Shown: positions 9,092-18,937, numbered from the stretch's first letter. The stretch is DNA of 64,000 nucleotides from Pseudomonas californiensis (GCF_021147775.1 NZ_JAGTPK010000015.1:95023-159022), one strand, 5' to 3'. Numbers and translations: made by a program. The notes: generated by a model not told the origin, from the sequence alone.

Positions 9092-10084
9092 ATGCTGCAT
9101 GCTCATCTCACCACCCTGAACGCCGTTTCACTGGTGCTCGAAACGTTTGTCGCGCAGGGGTTTACACGCGAAGCGTTGCTGGAAGGCAGCGGGATCAATG
9201 TGGCAGAACTCGAACGGGCCGAGATCCGCATCACTACGCATCAGGAAATGCGCGTGTACGCCAATGCGGTGGCGTTGCGCCCCGATGTCGGGCTGGAGCT
9301 GGGCAGGCGGATGCACGTGTCGTCTTACGGCATTCTGGGTTACGCATTGCTCACCAGCGCCACACTTGGGGATGCATTGCGTCTGGCGCTAGCTTACCCC
9401 GCCCTGCTGGGGACGTTGTTTGAACTGCACCTGGTAGACGATGGAGACACAGTCTGGCTCGGCGCAAGCAACTATGGCGCACATGAGCAACTGACGGTGT
9501 TCAACACCGAAATGTGTCTGGCCTCACTCAAGCTTATCTGCGACGACCTGCTGGGGCATCCGCTGCCCCTGATTGGCGCACGGTTCAAGCATTCGGCACC
9601 TGATTACCTGCAACGCTATGACGAAACGTTTGCAAGCCCCGTGCAGTTCGATCACAGCGAGAATGCGTTCGGATTTGCGCGCATCTGGCTCGACCATGGC
9701 CTGCCGCTGGCTGACCGCATCACCCATCGCGACATGCATGAGCGGTGTCGGCGACAGAACACCGAGTTCACCGGGCGCCAGGCCTGGCTGGCGCGCGTTC
9801 GCCGGCTGATCACCGACCAACTGAAAGGCGCGCCCAGTCTGGGCGCTGTTGCACAACAGATGAACTGCTCAGAGCGCACCCTGCGTCGTCACTTGCTTGC
9901 AAACGGTAGCACTTATCAGGCCTTGCTCGACGAACTGCGCTTCGAACGGGCCAAGGAGTTGTTACACGAAGACCGGCTTCCTATTCATCGAATTGCCGAA
10001 GAGCTGGGTTTCAGCGAGACCGCAAGCTTTCGACACGCCTTCACGCGCTGGAGCGGCGTCGCGCCGAGTCATTACCGCAACTGA
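9092..10084 (+). CDS. AraC family transcriptional regulator (Arabinose_bd type)
   Basis: A 330-residue DNA-binding regulator. The first 190 residues resemble the arabinose-binding-like sensor domain of the OruR/ArgR-type AraC group (RITTHQEMRVYANAV, HVSSYGILGYALLTS, TFGEAL-like TLGDALRLALAY). The C-terminal 100 residues form the two-helix-turn-helix AraC domain (SLGAVAQQMNCSERTLRRHL, then IHRIAEELGFSETASFRHAF). Start MLHAHLTT at 9092; a longer in-frame reading from 8975 overlaps the divergent promoter. It sits 150 bases upstream of the acetylpolyamine amidohydrolase and the polyamine-binding protein genes in the same direction, so it is a good candidate for their regulator (inference). Confidence 0.87.
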   Translation: MLHAHLTTLNAVSLVLETFVAQGFTREALLEGSGINVAELERAEIRITTHQEMRVYANAVALRPDVGLELGRRMHVSSYGILGYALLTSATLGDALRLALAYPALLGTLFELHLVDDGDTVWLGASNYGAHEQLTVFNTEMCLASLKLICDDLLGHPLPLIGARFKHSAPDYLQRYDETFASPVQFDHSENAFGFARIWLDHGLPLADRITHRDMHERCRRQNTEFTGRQAWLARVRRLITDQLKGAPSLGAVAQQMNCSERTLRRHLLANGSTYQALLDELRFERAKELLHEDRLPIHRIAEELGFSETASFRHAFTRWSGVAPSHYRN

Positions 10085-10234
10085 AACTGCCTTCAAACGG
10101 GGCGTCGCGCCTCAATAAGGGGCGATATCAGGTCAATATTTATGGCCGAATCAATCCTTTTTTGGCCGTAATGATCGTTCCCGCCACGGGTGCTGCTCGC
10201 CAAGAATGAGCAACCTGCCGCGAGGAAAATAACA

Positions 10235-11263
10235 ATGCTGACGATCTATTCGGACGACCACCGTCTGCACCATGGCCGCTGCGAGCTGATTGACGGGCAA
10301 TTGATGCCCTGCTTCGAGATGCCATCGCGCGCCGATCATGTGCTTGAGCGTATTCGCACACGTAACATCGGACCCGTGTTGCCGCCGGACGATTTTGGGT
10401 TGGCCCCGCTGCTGCGCGTGCACACCCAAGCGTATCTGACCTTTTTTCAGCAAGCCTGGGCGCGCTGGAACGACATGGGCCGTGACGGCGATCTGCTGCC
10501 CTACACCTGGCCCGCCCGCACGTTGCGTGGCGTGATACCTGAAAGTCTGCACGGCGAATTGGGTTACTACAGTTTCGACGCGGGTGCGCCCATTACAGCG
10601 GGTACCTGGCAGGCAGCCTACAGCGCCGTACAAGTCGCACTGACCGCACAACGGGCCATGAACGCAGGAGCCCGAAGCGCGTTCGCGTTGTGTCGGCCGC
10701 CCGGCCACCATGCCGCCAGCGACGTCATGGGCGGCTATTGCTACCTGAACAATGTTGCCATCGCCGCCCAGGCCTTTCTCGATCAGGGCGCCGCGAAAGT
10801 CGCGATCATTGATGTGGATTATCACCACGGCAACGGCACGCAGTCGATTTTCTACTCGCGCAGCGACGTTCTGTTCACCTCCATTCATGGTCATCCGGAA
10901 GCGGAGTTCCCGTTCTTTCTCGGTTATGGCGACGAAACCGGCGAAGGTGACGGAGCGGGGTACAACTTCAATTACCCGCTGGCCGCCGGCAGTGGCTGGG
11001 ATCGCTGGAGCGAGGCACTGGAACAGGCATGCAAGGAGGTGGAACGCTATGACCCGAACGTCGTGCTGATCTCGCTGGGCGTTGATACGTTCAAGGACGA
11101 TCCGATCTCACAGTTCAAACTCGAAAGCGACGATTACCTGACTATGGGCGAGCGCCTCGCACGTCTCGGCAAGCCCACGCTGTTCGTGATGGAAGGCGGT
11201 TACGCCGTCGAAGAAATCGGCATCAATGCCGTGAATGTATTGGAAGGTTTTGAACGCGTTTGA
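10235..11263 (+). CDS. aphA: Acetylpolyamine amidohydrolase (class II HDAC-like)
   Basis: Removes acetyl groups from acetylated polyamines such as acetylputrescine and acetylcadaverine. The 342-residue arginase/deacetylase fold shows CRPPGHHAASDVMGGYC (the His-His pair and GGYC segment), the zinc-ligand motif IIDVDYHHGNGTQ (Asp and His), and a later LGVDTFKDDP with the third ligand Asp. The N-terminus MLTIYSDDHRLHHGRCEL and the segment CFEMPSRADHVL closely match what I recall of P. aeruginosa AphA (PA1409). The ATG at 10235 is preferred over 10190; a CGAGGA lies 9 bases upstream. It is followed after 21 bases by a periplasmic polyamine-binding protein gene, the same pairing as PA1409-PA1410. 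Confidence 0.92.
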   Translation: MLTIYSDDHRLHHGRCELIDGQLMPCFEMPSRADHVLERIRTRNIGPVLPPDDFGLAPLLRVHTQAYLTFFQQAWARWNDMGRDGDLLPYTWPARTLRGVIPESLHGELGYYSFDAGAPITAGTWQAAYSAVQVALTAQRAMNAGARSAFALCRPPGHHAASDVMGGYCYLNNVAIAAQAFLDQGAAKVAIIDVDYHHGNGTQSIFYSRSDVLFTSIHGHPEAEFPFFLGYGDETGEGDGAGYNFNYPLAAGSGWDRWSEALEQACKEVERYDPNVVLISLGVDTFKDDPISQFKLESDDYLTMGERLARLGKPTLFVMEGGYAVEEIGINAVNVLEGFERV

Positions 11264-11284
11264 CTTTAATCTCTGGAGATAACG

Positions 11285-12382
11285 ATGAAACGACTCAAGC
11301 GCTTTATCCCCTTGCTGTGCGCATCGCTGCTTTGTACGACGGTACAGGCCGACGAGCCACGCACGCTGCGCGTTTACAACTGGTTCGACTACATCACCCC
11401 GCAGACGCTCACCGACTTCAAAAGCGAAACCAAAGTCAATTTGATCTACGACATCTTCGACACCAACGAAGCGCTGGAAGCCAAACTGCTGACCGGCAAT
11501 TCGGGTTACGACGTGGTGGTGCCGTCCAACGTATTTCTCGCCAAGCAGATCGAAGCGGGTGTGTTCCAGCCTCTGGACCGCAGCAAGCTCAGCCATTACG
11601 CCAACCTCGACCCCAAGTTGATGAAGCTGCTGGAGGCAAACGATCCCGGCAACAAATACGCCGTGCCCTACATGTATGGGACGATTCTGATCGGTTTCAA
11701 CCCGGACAAGGTGAAGGCCGTACTGGGCGAAAACGCACCGGTGAACAGCTGGGACCTGATCTTCAAGGAAGAGAACATCAGCAAGCTCAAACAGTGTGGC
11801 GTCGCCCTGCTCGATTCGCCCTCCGAGATCATGCCGCTGGCATTACAGTATCTGGGCCTGCCGCCGAACAGCACCAAGGCGGATGACTACAAGAAAGCCG
11901 AAGCGCTGATGCTGAAAATCAGGCCTTACATTACCTACTTCCATTCCTCGAAATACATGGCCGACATCGCCAACGGCGACATCTGCGTGGCGGTCGGCTA
12001 TTCAGGCAGTTTCTCCCAGGCCGCCAACCGCGCCAAAGACGCCAAAAATGGCGTGACCGTAGACATGCGCCTGCCAAAAGAAGGTGCACCGATCTGGTTC
12101 GACATGCTGGCAATTCCAAAAGGGGCGAAGAATACTCAGGACGCGCTGACCTTCATCAACTACCTGCTGCAACCCAAAGTCATTGCGCCAATCAGCGATT
12201 TTGTCGGTTACCCGAACCCCAACATGAATGCCAACGATCTCGTAACGCCCGAGATCCGCAACAACCCGAATCTGTACCCGACCGAAGAAGCGATGAAAAC
12301 GCTGTATACCCTGCAACCGCTGCCTGCGGCGGCAGAGCGGGCCCGCACCCGAGCATGGACCAAAATCAAATCGGGGACCTGA
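11285..12382 (+). CDS. Periplasmic polyamine-binding protein (PotF/PotD family)
   Basis: A 365-residue substrate-binding protein of a polyamine ABC importer. A signal peptide (about residues 1-22, ending VQADEPR) precedes the mature start TLRVYNWFDYITP, the signature opening of PotD/PotF proteins. YDVVVPSNVFLAKQIEAGVFQPLD and VPYMYGTILIGFNPDKV are also characteristic of PotF. No ATPase or permease genes follow, so it must work with a transporter encoded elsewhere or act as a sensor. Placed 21 bases after aphA with GGAGA before the ATG, so the two are co-transcribed; together they suggest uptake and deacetylation of acetylpolyamines. Confidence 0.9.
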   Translation: MKRLKRFIPLLCASLLCTTVQADEPRTLRVYNWFDYITPQTLTDFKSETKVNLIYDIFDTNEALEAKLLTGNSGYDVVVPSNVFLAKQIEAGVFQPLDRSKLSHYANLDPKLMKLLEANDPGNKYAVPYMYGTILIGFNPDKVKAVLGENAPVNSWDLIFKEENISKLKQCGVALLDSPSEIMPLALQYLGLPPNSTKADDYKKAEALMLKIRPYITYFHSSKYMADIANGDICVAVGYSGSFSQAANRAKDAKNGVTVDMRLPKEGAPIWFDMLAIPKGAKNTQDALTFINYLLQPKVIAPISDFVGYPNPNMNANDLVTPEIRNNPNLYPTEEAMKTLYTLQPLPAAAERARTRAWTKIKSGT

Positions 12383-12634
12383 GTTGAACCAGGCGTCACG
12401 CGTCCTGCCAACGGCAAATGCGTGGCGCTTCGAAAAACCGGTACTCCCTTTCAAATCTTCCGCGCTCCCGCTCACCCGCCGTGCCGGCACTCGCTGGCAA
12501 CCGGCGACCTGAGTCCTTTCGAGACGCCAGCAAACTGTACGGCCAAATCCGTCGGTAGCTGTAAAGGCAAGCCATGGCGAACTATGGCTAGATACTTGTC
12601 CTTGTAAACACAACAAAAAGACTGGATCGCAATC

Positions 12635-13531
12635 ATGTCGTCTCGTGAAAACACCGGTATGGCCCTGGGCCTGCTGGGAGTGGTTATTTTTAGTTTGACG
12701 CTACCCATGACCCGCGTCGTGGTGCAGGAAATCCATCCACTGCTCAATGGTCTGGGCCGGGCATTGCTCGCCGCCATTCCTGCGGCCGCATTGTTGTACT
12801 GGCGGCGCGAGAAGTGGCCGACGCGTCAACAGTTCAAGGGGCTGTTGCTGGTGATTGCCGGAGTCATCATCGGCTTTCCCATTCTGTCGGCATGGGCCAT
12901 GCAGACCCTGCCGGCATCACACGGCGCACTGGTCAACGGCATACAACCATTGTTCGTCGCGATCTATGCCGCGTGGCTTTCTCATGAGCGGCCTTCAAAA
13001 GCGTTCTGGCTGTGTGCGGCACTGGGTAGCGCGCTGGTGCTGAGCTACGCACTGATGAGCGGCGCTGGCAGTATTCAAGCGGGCGATCTGTGGATGCTCG
13101 GAGCCGTTGCCGTTGGCGGGTTGGGATATGCTGAAGGCGGTCGACTGGCCAGGGAAATGGGCGGCTGGCAGGTCATCTGCTGGGCGCTGGTGCTGTCAAG
13201 CCCCCTACTGGTGGGGCCGTGTCTTTATCTGGCGGCACAGCACCAGGGCACGATCTCGTTCGGCACGTGGTGGGCGTTCGGCTACGTGGCGTTTTTTTCG
13301 CAGTTCATTGGCTTCTTTGCCTGGTATTCAGGGCTGGCGATGGGCGGGATTTCTCGGGTCAGTCAGGTTCAGTTGCTGCAGATCTTCTTCACCATCGCAT
13401 TGTCCGCCCTGTTCTTTGGCGAACATATCGAGCCGATGACCTGGGTGTTTGCCGCCGCAGTCATTGCCACCGTCATGCTTGGGCGCAAGACATCGGTCAT
13501 TGCGCCCAGGGCGGTCGAAGCCGCCAGTTAA
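12635..13531 (+). CDS. DMT superfamily EamA-type transporter
   Basis: A 298-residue inner-membrane protein with about ten hydrophobic segments arranged as two EamA repeats (GLLGVVIFSLTLPMTRVV opens the first; GAVAVGGLGYAEGGRLA lies in the second). Such carriers export metabolites or amino acids; the substrate cannot be told. Start ATG at 12635 follows a weak Shine-Dalgarno. The 250 bases upstream hold no gene and end in an AT-rich stretch that may be the promoter. The stop is 7 bases from the stop of the convergent methyltransferase gene. Confidence 0.88.
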   Translation: MSSRENTGMALGLLGVVIFSLTLPMTRVVVQEIHPLLNGLGRALLAAIPAAALLYWRREKWPTRQQFKGLLLVIAGVIIGFPILSAWAMQTLPASHGALVNGIQPLFVAIYAAWLSHERPSKAFWLCAALGSALVLSYALMSGAGSIQAGDLWMLGAVAVGGLGYAEGGRLAREMGGWQVICWALVLSSPLLVGPCLYLAAQHQGTISFGTWWAFGYVAFFSQFIGFFAWYSGLAMGGISRVSQVQLLQIFFTIALSALFFGEHIEPMTWVFAAAVIATVMLGRKTSVIAPRAVEAAS

Positions 13532-13538
13532 CGCTCTT

Positions 13539-14756
13539 TCAGTTCAGAGTACCGTCGCCCCGGAGCAGGGTTTCCAGGCAGTGTTCGGTAATTCCGTAGA
13601 ACGTTTTCAGCTCTTGAATACGCGCCTGCAAATGCGTCGGATCAACCGGCTCGGCGCGTTTGACCGCAAGGATCATCTTGTTCTTGTTGGTGTGTTCCAG
13701 CGAAATGAACTCGAATACTTTCGTCTCATAGCCGCAGGCTTCCAGCAGCAAGGCACGCAGGCTGTCGGTGACCATTTCTGCCTGCTGGCCCATGTGCAGG
13801 CCGTATTGCAGCATCGGTTTCAACAGGACAGGACTCTGGATCTGCAGGCGAATCTGTTTGTGGCAGCACGGCGAGCACATGATGATCGAGGCACCGGAGC
13901 GGATTCCCATGTGAATGGCGTAGTCCGTCGCGATGTCACAGGCATGCAGCGCAATCATCACATCCAGCGCGCTGGGCGCAACCGTACGCACATCGCCATG
14001 TTGAAACGCCAGGCCGGGATGTTCCAGTCGCGCCGCGGCGTTGTTGCACAACGTCACCATGTCCTCACGCAACTCGACGCCGGTCACCATCCCTTCTGCC
14101 TGCAACGTATTGCGCAGGTAATCATGAATGGCGAACGTCAGGTAGCCCTTGCCCGAACCGAAGTCCGCGACCTTGATCGGTTGATCAAGCTTCAAGGGCG
14201 ATGAAGTCAGTGCGTGGGAAAACACCTCGATGAACTTGTTGATCTGTTTCCATTTGCGCGACATGGCCGGGATCAGCTCATGCTGCTTGTTGGTCACGCC
14301 CAGGTCAGTCAGAAACGGACGAGTAAGCTCCAGATAGCGCTTCTTTTCACGGTCATGACCGGCTGAAGGCGTTTCGCGCTCTTGCTGTGCCTTGCTCTTG
14401 AACAGCGTGGTTTTGCCCTTCTTGCTGAATTCCAGCTGGACCTCTTCGGTCAGAGACAACAGGTGCGCATTTTTGAACGACTCAGGCAGCAGGCCTGCAA
14501 CAACCGCCAACGCCTCCGCCAGCGGAAAATTCTTGGTGATGTCACGCGTCTTGTAGCGATAGACAAACGACAGGCACGGCTGGTCCTTGACGATCAGCGG
14601 CTTGATGATGACCCGCTGCAACTCGACCTCGCTGCCCACGTGTTTGGCCAGAACCAGCTTGACCAGAGAGTTTTGCGACAGGCTGGTGTCCAGCAAGGCC
14701 AGGAACTGCGCGCGGTGATCGGACACGGCAGCGGACGGGGGAGGAGAAACTGACAT
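13539..14756 (-). CDS. Class I SAM-dependent methyltransferase (Methyltransf_13-like)
   Basis: A 405-residue protein. The SAM-binding motif I is VADFGSGKGYLTFAI near residue 190, followed by GVELREDMV (motif II) and later DVMIALHACDIATDYAI and CSPCCHKQIRLQ, features of the RNA methyltransferase-like family also found in eukaryotic TRM13/METTL25-type proteins. The N-terminal 170 residues are a less conserved extension that may bind nucleic acid. Substrate unknown. The ATG at 14756 is directly preceded by an in-frame TTG; the ATG is used. Stand-alone gene, convergent with the EamA gene. Confidence 0.83.
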   Translation of the reverse strand: MSVSPPPSAAVSDHRAQFLALLDTSLSQNSLVKLVLAKHVGSEVELQRVIIKPLIVKDQPCLSFVYRYKTRDITKNFPLAEALAVVAGLLPESFKNAHLLSLTEEVQLEFSKKGKTTLFKSKAQQERETPSAGHDREKKRYLELTRPFLTDLGVTNKQHELIPAMSRKWKQINKFIEVFSHALTSSPLKLDQPIKVADFGSGKGYLTFAIHDYLRNTLQAEGMVTGVELREDMVTLCNNAAARLEHPGLAFQHGDVRTVAPSALDVMIALHACDIATDYAIHMGIRSGASIIMCSPCCHKQIRLQIQSPVLLKPMLQYGLHMGQQAEMVTDSLRALLLEACGYETKVFEFISLEHTNKNKMILAVKRAEPVDPTHLQARIQELKTFYGITEHCLETLLRGDGTLN

Positions 14757-14904
14757 CAAAAAGTGCCTCAGTCGTCCCGAACGGGACTCAAAAAATCCAG
14801 AGGCACATTTTAAGCGTCTGTGAAGGCCATGGGCAGCGTTATTTGGGACAGCAGGTGGAACACGCGCTGACCTTGTGCCCGAAAATCAATGGCACTTGCG
14901 TCCT

Positions 14905-15522
14905 TCAGCGAAGCACGACCAGCCGGTTGGGCAGCTCGTTTCTGCCATGCGTGACCGGCACATGGTCGGCCAGCAGCTCACCGCAGGCATGGATACAGCC
15001 CAGAAACCCTTGCAGCGTCTGGCCGTCCCGCACCTGCTGGGTGAACACATCAACCATGGCTTTCCAGGTATCGTCATGCAGACGACTGGCGATGCCATGA
15101 TCGACAAGAATCTCCACGTAACGCTCGGCTTCGCTGACAAACACCAGAATGCCGGTGCCTTCTTGAGTCTTGTGCAGGTTCTGTTCGAGAAACTGTCGCC
15201 TGGCCAGATTACCGGCCCGCCAATGCTTGACCGAGGCAGGTACGAGGTGGGCGGTCACTTGCGGAATCCGACACGCCAGAGCCACCACGATGAAGGTGCT
15301 CATTTGCGCGAGCATCAGCTCATCGGCACTCAGCCACTGGAGGCAATAATTGATGCTGCCCGGCAACAACAACCCTAGCAGACCGGCCCAGATCAGGGGC
15401 ATATAGGCATAATCGTCGGCACGCGCGGCCAGGACGGTCACCAGTTCGGCATCGGTTCGCTGTTCGACGCGATCAATCGCCTGCGCTACCAATTGTTGTT
15501 CTTCTTTGTTCAGTAAAGCCAT
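14905..15522 (-). CDS. TPM-domain membrane protein (second of a pair)
   Basis: A 205-residue protein. It begins MALLNKEEQQLVAQAIDRVEQRTDAELVTVLAARADDY, the start of a TPM-type fold, then has two hydrophobic segments (PLIWAGLLGLLLPGSINYCL and AQMSTFIVVALACRI), and resumes the TPM fold with EGTGILVFVSEAERYVEILVDHGI. TPM-domain proteins are membrane-linked and implicated in photosystem repair in plants, with an unclear role in bacteria. Start ATG at 15522 lies 26 bases after the stop of the other TPM gene; the two are clearly one operon. Confidence 0.85.
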   Translation of the reverse strand: MALLNKEEQQLVAQAIDRVEQRTDAELVTVLAARADDYAYMPLIWAGLLGLLLPGSINYCLQWLSADELMLAQMSTFIVVALACRIPQVTAHLVPASVKHWRAGNLARRQFLEQNLHKTQEGTGILVFVSEAERYVEILVDHGIASRLHDDTWKAMVDVFTQQVRDGQTLQGFLGCIHACGELLADHVPVTHGRNELPNRLVVLR

Positions 15523-15548
15523 TGCTCTCTCATTCCCTGACGGGTCAA

Positions 15549-16265
15549 TTACCAGTTGCCTGAAGCGCCGCCGCCGCCAAAACGGCCGCCGTTGCGACCA
15601 CATGCCTCGTCACATTTGCCTACCCGCCCTGTAGAACCGCGCCGGATACTGACGGCCACAATGATCAGTACCACCAACGTCAAGGCCATCGCCAACAACC
15701 ATACCTGATTATCCCTGCCCTGCTCCTCAGCCCCGCCGAGCACTCCGGACAGCTCGGGATAATCAGGCACCTGACCACCCAACGCGGTGACCACTGCCTG
15801 AGTGCCGCGCTCGATGCCCATTGCGAAACGGCCTTCGTTGAACTCGGGCATCATCAGCATATCGACGATAAGTGAAGACTGAGCGCCGGTCAGACGGTTC
15901 TCCACCCCGGAACCCACTTCAATGAACACCTTGCGTTTGTCACGATGGATCAGCATGAGCACGCTTTTGGCCTTGCCGCCCCGGCCGAGGCCCCATGCAT
16001 CACCAAGGCGAGCGCCGAAATCTTCCAGGCTGGCGCCCTGCAAATCAGCCAGCGTCACAACGACCACGCGTTCACCGGTGGCCTGCTCATGGGCACGCAG
16101 CAGTTTGGAGAGACGCACGCTGGTCTGGCTGTCCAGCATCTGGGCAGCGTCAATCACACTGCCGGTCATGGGTGGGAAGACCAGCGCAGGCGGTTCTGCC
16201 TGGGCTCGAAACACACTTCCCACCGCCATTAACAGGAACAACATAATCGGTAACACACACTTCAA
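15549..16265 (-). CDS. TPM-domain protein with signal peptide and Gly-rich tail
   Basis: A 238-residue protein. The proposed start is TTG at 16265: a strong GGAGGT lies 6 bases upstream and the product opens with a clean signal peptide (KCVLPIMLFLLMAVGS to AQA). An ATG at 16244 would cut the signal short and lacks a ribosome site; the longer ORF from 16391 adds 42 non-secretory residues. The mature TPM domain includes TGSVIDAAQMLDSQT, GERVVVVTLADLQGASLEDFG and SVLMLIHRDKRKVFIEVGSG. One transmembrane helix (WLLAMALTLVVLIIVAV) follows, then a basic, glycine-rich C-terminus typical of the family. First gene of the TPM pair. Confidence 0.85.
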   Translation of the reverse strand: MKCVLPIMLFLLMAVGSVFRAQAEPPALVFPPMTGSVIDAAQMLDSQTSVRLSKLLRAHEQATGERVVVVTLADLQGASLEDFGARLGDAWGLGRGGKAKSVLMLIHRDKRKVFIEVGSGVENRLTGAQSSLIVDMLMMPEFNEGRFAMGIERGTQAVVTALGGQVPDYPELSGVLGGAEEQGRDNQVWLLAMALTLVVLIIVAVSIRRGSTGRVGKCDEACGRNGGRFGGGGASGNW

Positions 16266-16565
16266 AATCGGACCTCCGGTACTTTTTGAATCCAGTGAAT
16301 CGACACGCTTAGCCAAAACAGAAGTTCCCCGGCATAATCCCCCGCCAGAGACCAGGAATCGATCAATCGTTGACCAGGCTAGCGTGTACAAAGATCAGTC
16401 AAAAATGATTGTTTCAGTACGCAACAGGGAGAGACCTTGCGCACCCATGCTTGCACGCGCCCTCGTTGCCCCCTGCTCGAACAATAACGCCAAAGGTCTA
16501 TAACCCAAAAACTGGCTGTCGGATATTAAACGCGAGTTACCGACAAAAGCCTTGAGAAATTATTC

Positions 16566-18863
16566 ATGAATAAGCTGTGTGTATTAGGTTTACTGGTCGG
16601 TCTTGCCAGCCAGTCGGCACTGGCCCAGAACGCTGCGCCTTCCGAGAAAGTCCCGCTTCAGGCCAAGAACGCGTTCATTTCCAAGCTCATGAAACAAATG
16701 ACTCTGGATGAAAAAATCGGCCAGTTGCGTCTGATCAGTATCAGCTCAGAAATGCCCCAGCCCATGATCCTCAAGGAAATCGCCGCAGGCCGCATTGGCG
16801 GCACGTTCAACTCCATTACGCGCTCGGAAAACCGTCCGCTGCAAGAGGCTGCCGTCGCCAAGAGCCGCCTGAAAATCCCGATGTTCTTCGCCTACGACGT
16901 GGTACACGGGCATCGCACCATTTTCCCGATCAGCCTGGGTATGGCCTCCAGCTGGGACATGGACGCCATTGCTCTGACAGGCCGGGTTTCGGCCAGGGAA
17001 GCCAGCGCTGACGGCCTCGACATGACCTTCGCTCCGATGGTTGATATTTCCCGCGATCCACGTTGGGGTCGCAGCTCTGAAGGGTTCGGCGAAGACACTT
17101 ATCTGGTGTCGCGCATTTCAGACGTTATGGTCCGGTCGCTCCAGGGCAAAAATGTAAGCGCGAATGACAGCATCATGGCTGCCGTCAAACATTTCGCCCT
17201 GTACGGTGCGGTGGAAGGCGGACGTGACTACAACACCGTGGACATGAGCATGACCCGCATGTACCAGGATTACCTGCCGCCTTACCGTGCCGGTATCGAT
17301 GCAGGTGCGGGTGGCATCATGGTTGCGCTCAACTCGATCAATGGCGTGCCAGCCACGTCCAATACATGGCTGATGCAGGATCTGTTGCGCAAGGACTGGG
17401 GCTTCAAGGGCGTGACCATCAGCGATCACGGCGCGATCAAGGAACTGATCGAACACGGCGTGGCCAAGGATTACCGCGAAGCCGCCAAGCTGGCCATCAA
17501 GGCTGGCGTTGACCTGAGCATGAACGACGTCGCCTACGGCGAGCAGTTGCCAGGCCTTGTGAAAGACGGCGAAGTCTCGGTACAGGAAATCGACAACGCC
17601 GTGCGCGAAGTGCTGGGTGCCAAGTACGACATGGGCCTGTTTGCTTCGCCTTATGGCCGCATCGGCGTTGCTGCGGATGATCCTGCCGACACCTACTCCG
17701 ACGACCGTCTGCACCGTGCAGAAGCTCGTGACGTAGCCCGCAAGACGCTGGTGCTTCTGAAAAACCAGAACGACACCCTGCCGCTGAAAAAACAGGGCAC
17801 CATCGCTGTGATCGGCAGCCTGGCACAGAGTCATCTCGACATGCTGGGCAGCTGGTCGGCCGCTGGCCGTCCCAACCAGTCGGTGACCGTGTATGAAGGT
17901 CTGGCCAACGCCGTGGGCGACAAGGCCAAACTGGTCTATGCCCGTGGCGCCAATGTCAGCGACAACGAGCACATCCTCAACTACCTGAATTTCATCGAGA
18001 AGGAGGTGGAAGTTGATCCACGCCCGGCTCAGGAAATGATCGACGAAGCCGTGAAGGTTGCGGAACAGGCCGATGTGATCGTGGCGGTAGTGGGTGAGTC
18101 ACGTGGCATGTCACATGAGTCGGCAAGCCGCAGCAGCCTGACCATTCCAGGCAAACAGCGGGACCTGATCAAGGCGCTCAAAGCAACCGGCAAGCCACTG
18201 GTACTGGTTCTGATGAACGGCCGTCCGCTGGTTCTGGTCGATGAACAGGAGCAGGCCGACGCCATGCTCGAAACGTGGTTCCCCGGCACCGAAGGCGGCA
18301 ATGCCGTGGCTGACGTCCTGTTCGGCGACTACAACCCGTCAGGCAAGCTGGCCATGTCGTTCCCGCGTTCCATTGGGCAACTGCCGGTCTACTACGCACA
18401 TCTGAACACCGGTCGTCCGTACCATGAAGGCAAGCCGGGCAACTACACCTCACACTATTACGAGGAACCCAACGGCCCGCTGTTCCCGTTTGGTTACGGC
18501 CTGAGCTACACGCAGTTCGACGTCTCGGACATCAAATTGTCGGACGCCAACATGGCACGTAAAGGCAAACTGACCGCCAGCGTCACCGTCAAGAACACCG
18601 GCAAGGTTGCCGGTGCCACTGTGGTGCAGCTGTATCTGCGCGATATTGCAGCGTCCATCAGCCGCCCCGTCAAAGAACTGAAAAACTTTGAAAAGGTCGA
18701 GCTTGAGCCAGGCCAGGAAAAAGTTGTTACCTTCACGCTCAGCGAAGATGACCTGAAGTTCTACAACTCGCAGCTCAAATACGCTGCCGAGCCGGGCGAC
18801 TTCAAGGTGATGATCGGTCTGGACTCCCAAACCGTGAAAGAAGCGACCTTCACCCTGTTGTAA
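16566..18863 (+). CDS. bglX: Periplasmic beta-glucosidase BglX (GH3)
   Basis: A 765-residue glycoside hydrolase family 3 enzyme that releases terminal glucose from beta-glucosides in the periplasm. A signal peptide of about 20 residues ends SALAQN. The N-terminal TIM-barrel domain includes MTLDEKIGQLRLIS, FAYDVVHGHRTIFP and the nucleophile motif GVTISDHGAIKEL, with Asp287 as the predicted nucleophile. The alpha/beta sandwich follows (KTLVLLKNQNDTLPL; VAVVGESRGMSHE), and a fibronectin-III-like C-terminal domain ends the protein (VTVKNTGKVAGATVVQLYL). Length equals that of E. coli BglX. Stand-alone gene, about 300 bases from the divergent TPM operon; I see no gene in that gap. Confidence 0.95.
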   Translation: MNKLCVLGLLVGLASQSALAQNAAPSEKVPLQAKNAFISKLMKQMTLDEKIGQLRLISISSEMPQPMILKEIAAGRIGGTFNSITRSENRPLQEAAVAKSRLKIPMFFAYDVVHGHRTIFPISLGMASSWDMDAIALTGRVSAREASADGLDMTFAPMVDISRDPRWGRSSEGFGEDTYLVSRISDVMVRSLQGKNVSANDSIMAAVKHFALYGAVEGGRDYNTVDMSMTRMYQDYLPPYRAGIDAGAGGIMVALNSINGVPATSNTWLMQDLLRKDWGFKGVTISDHGAIKELIEHGVAKDYREAAKLAIKAGVDLSMNDVAYGEQLPGLVKDGEVSVQEIDNAVREVLGAKYDMGLFASPYGRIGVAADDPADTYSDDRLHRAEARDVARKTLVLLKNQNDTLPLKKQGTIAVIGSLAQSHLDMLGSWSAAGRPNQSVTVYEGLANAVGDKAKLVYARGANVSDNEHILNYLNFIEKEVEVDPRPAQEMIDEAVKVAEQADVIVAVVGESRGMSHESASRSSLTIPGKQRDLIKALKATGKPLVLVLMNGRPLVLVDEQEQADAMLETWFPGTEGGNAVADVLFGDYNPSGKLAMSFPRSIGQLPVYYAHLNTGRPYHEGKPGNYTSHYYEEPNGPLFPFGYGLSYTQFDVSDIKLSDANMARKGKLTASVTVKNTGKVAGATVVQLYLRDIAASISRPVKELKNFEKVELEPGQEKVVTFTLSEDDLKFYNSQLKYAAEPGDFKVMIGLDSQTVKEATFTLL

Positions 18864-18937
18864 TACTGCGGATGGCGCACGCGTGAGCACCCTGCCCACG
18901 AGCGCGCCCATCCAACTCGTCAGGCAGTGCACGTGAC

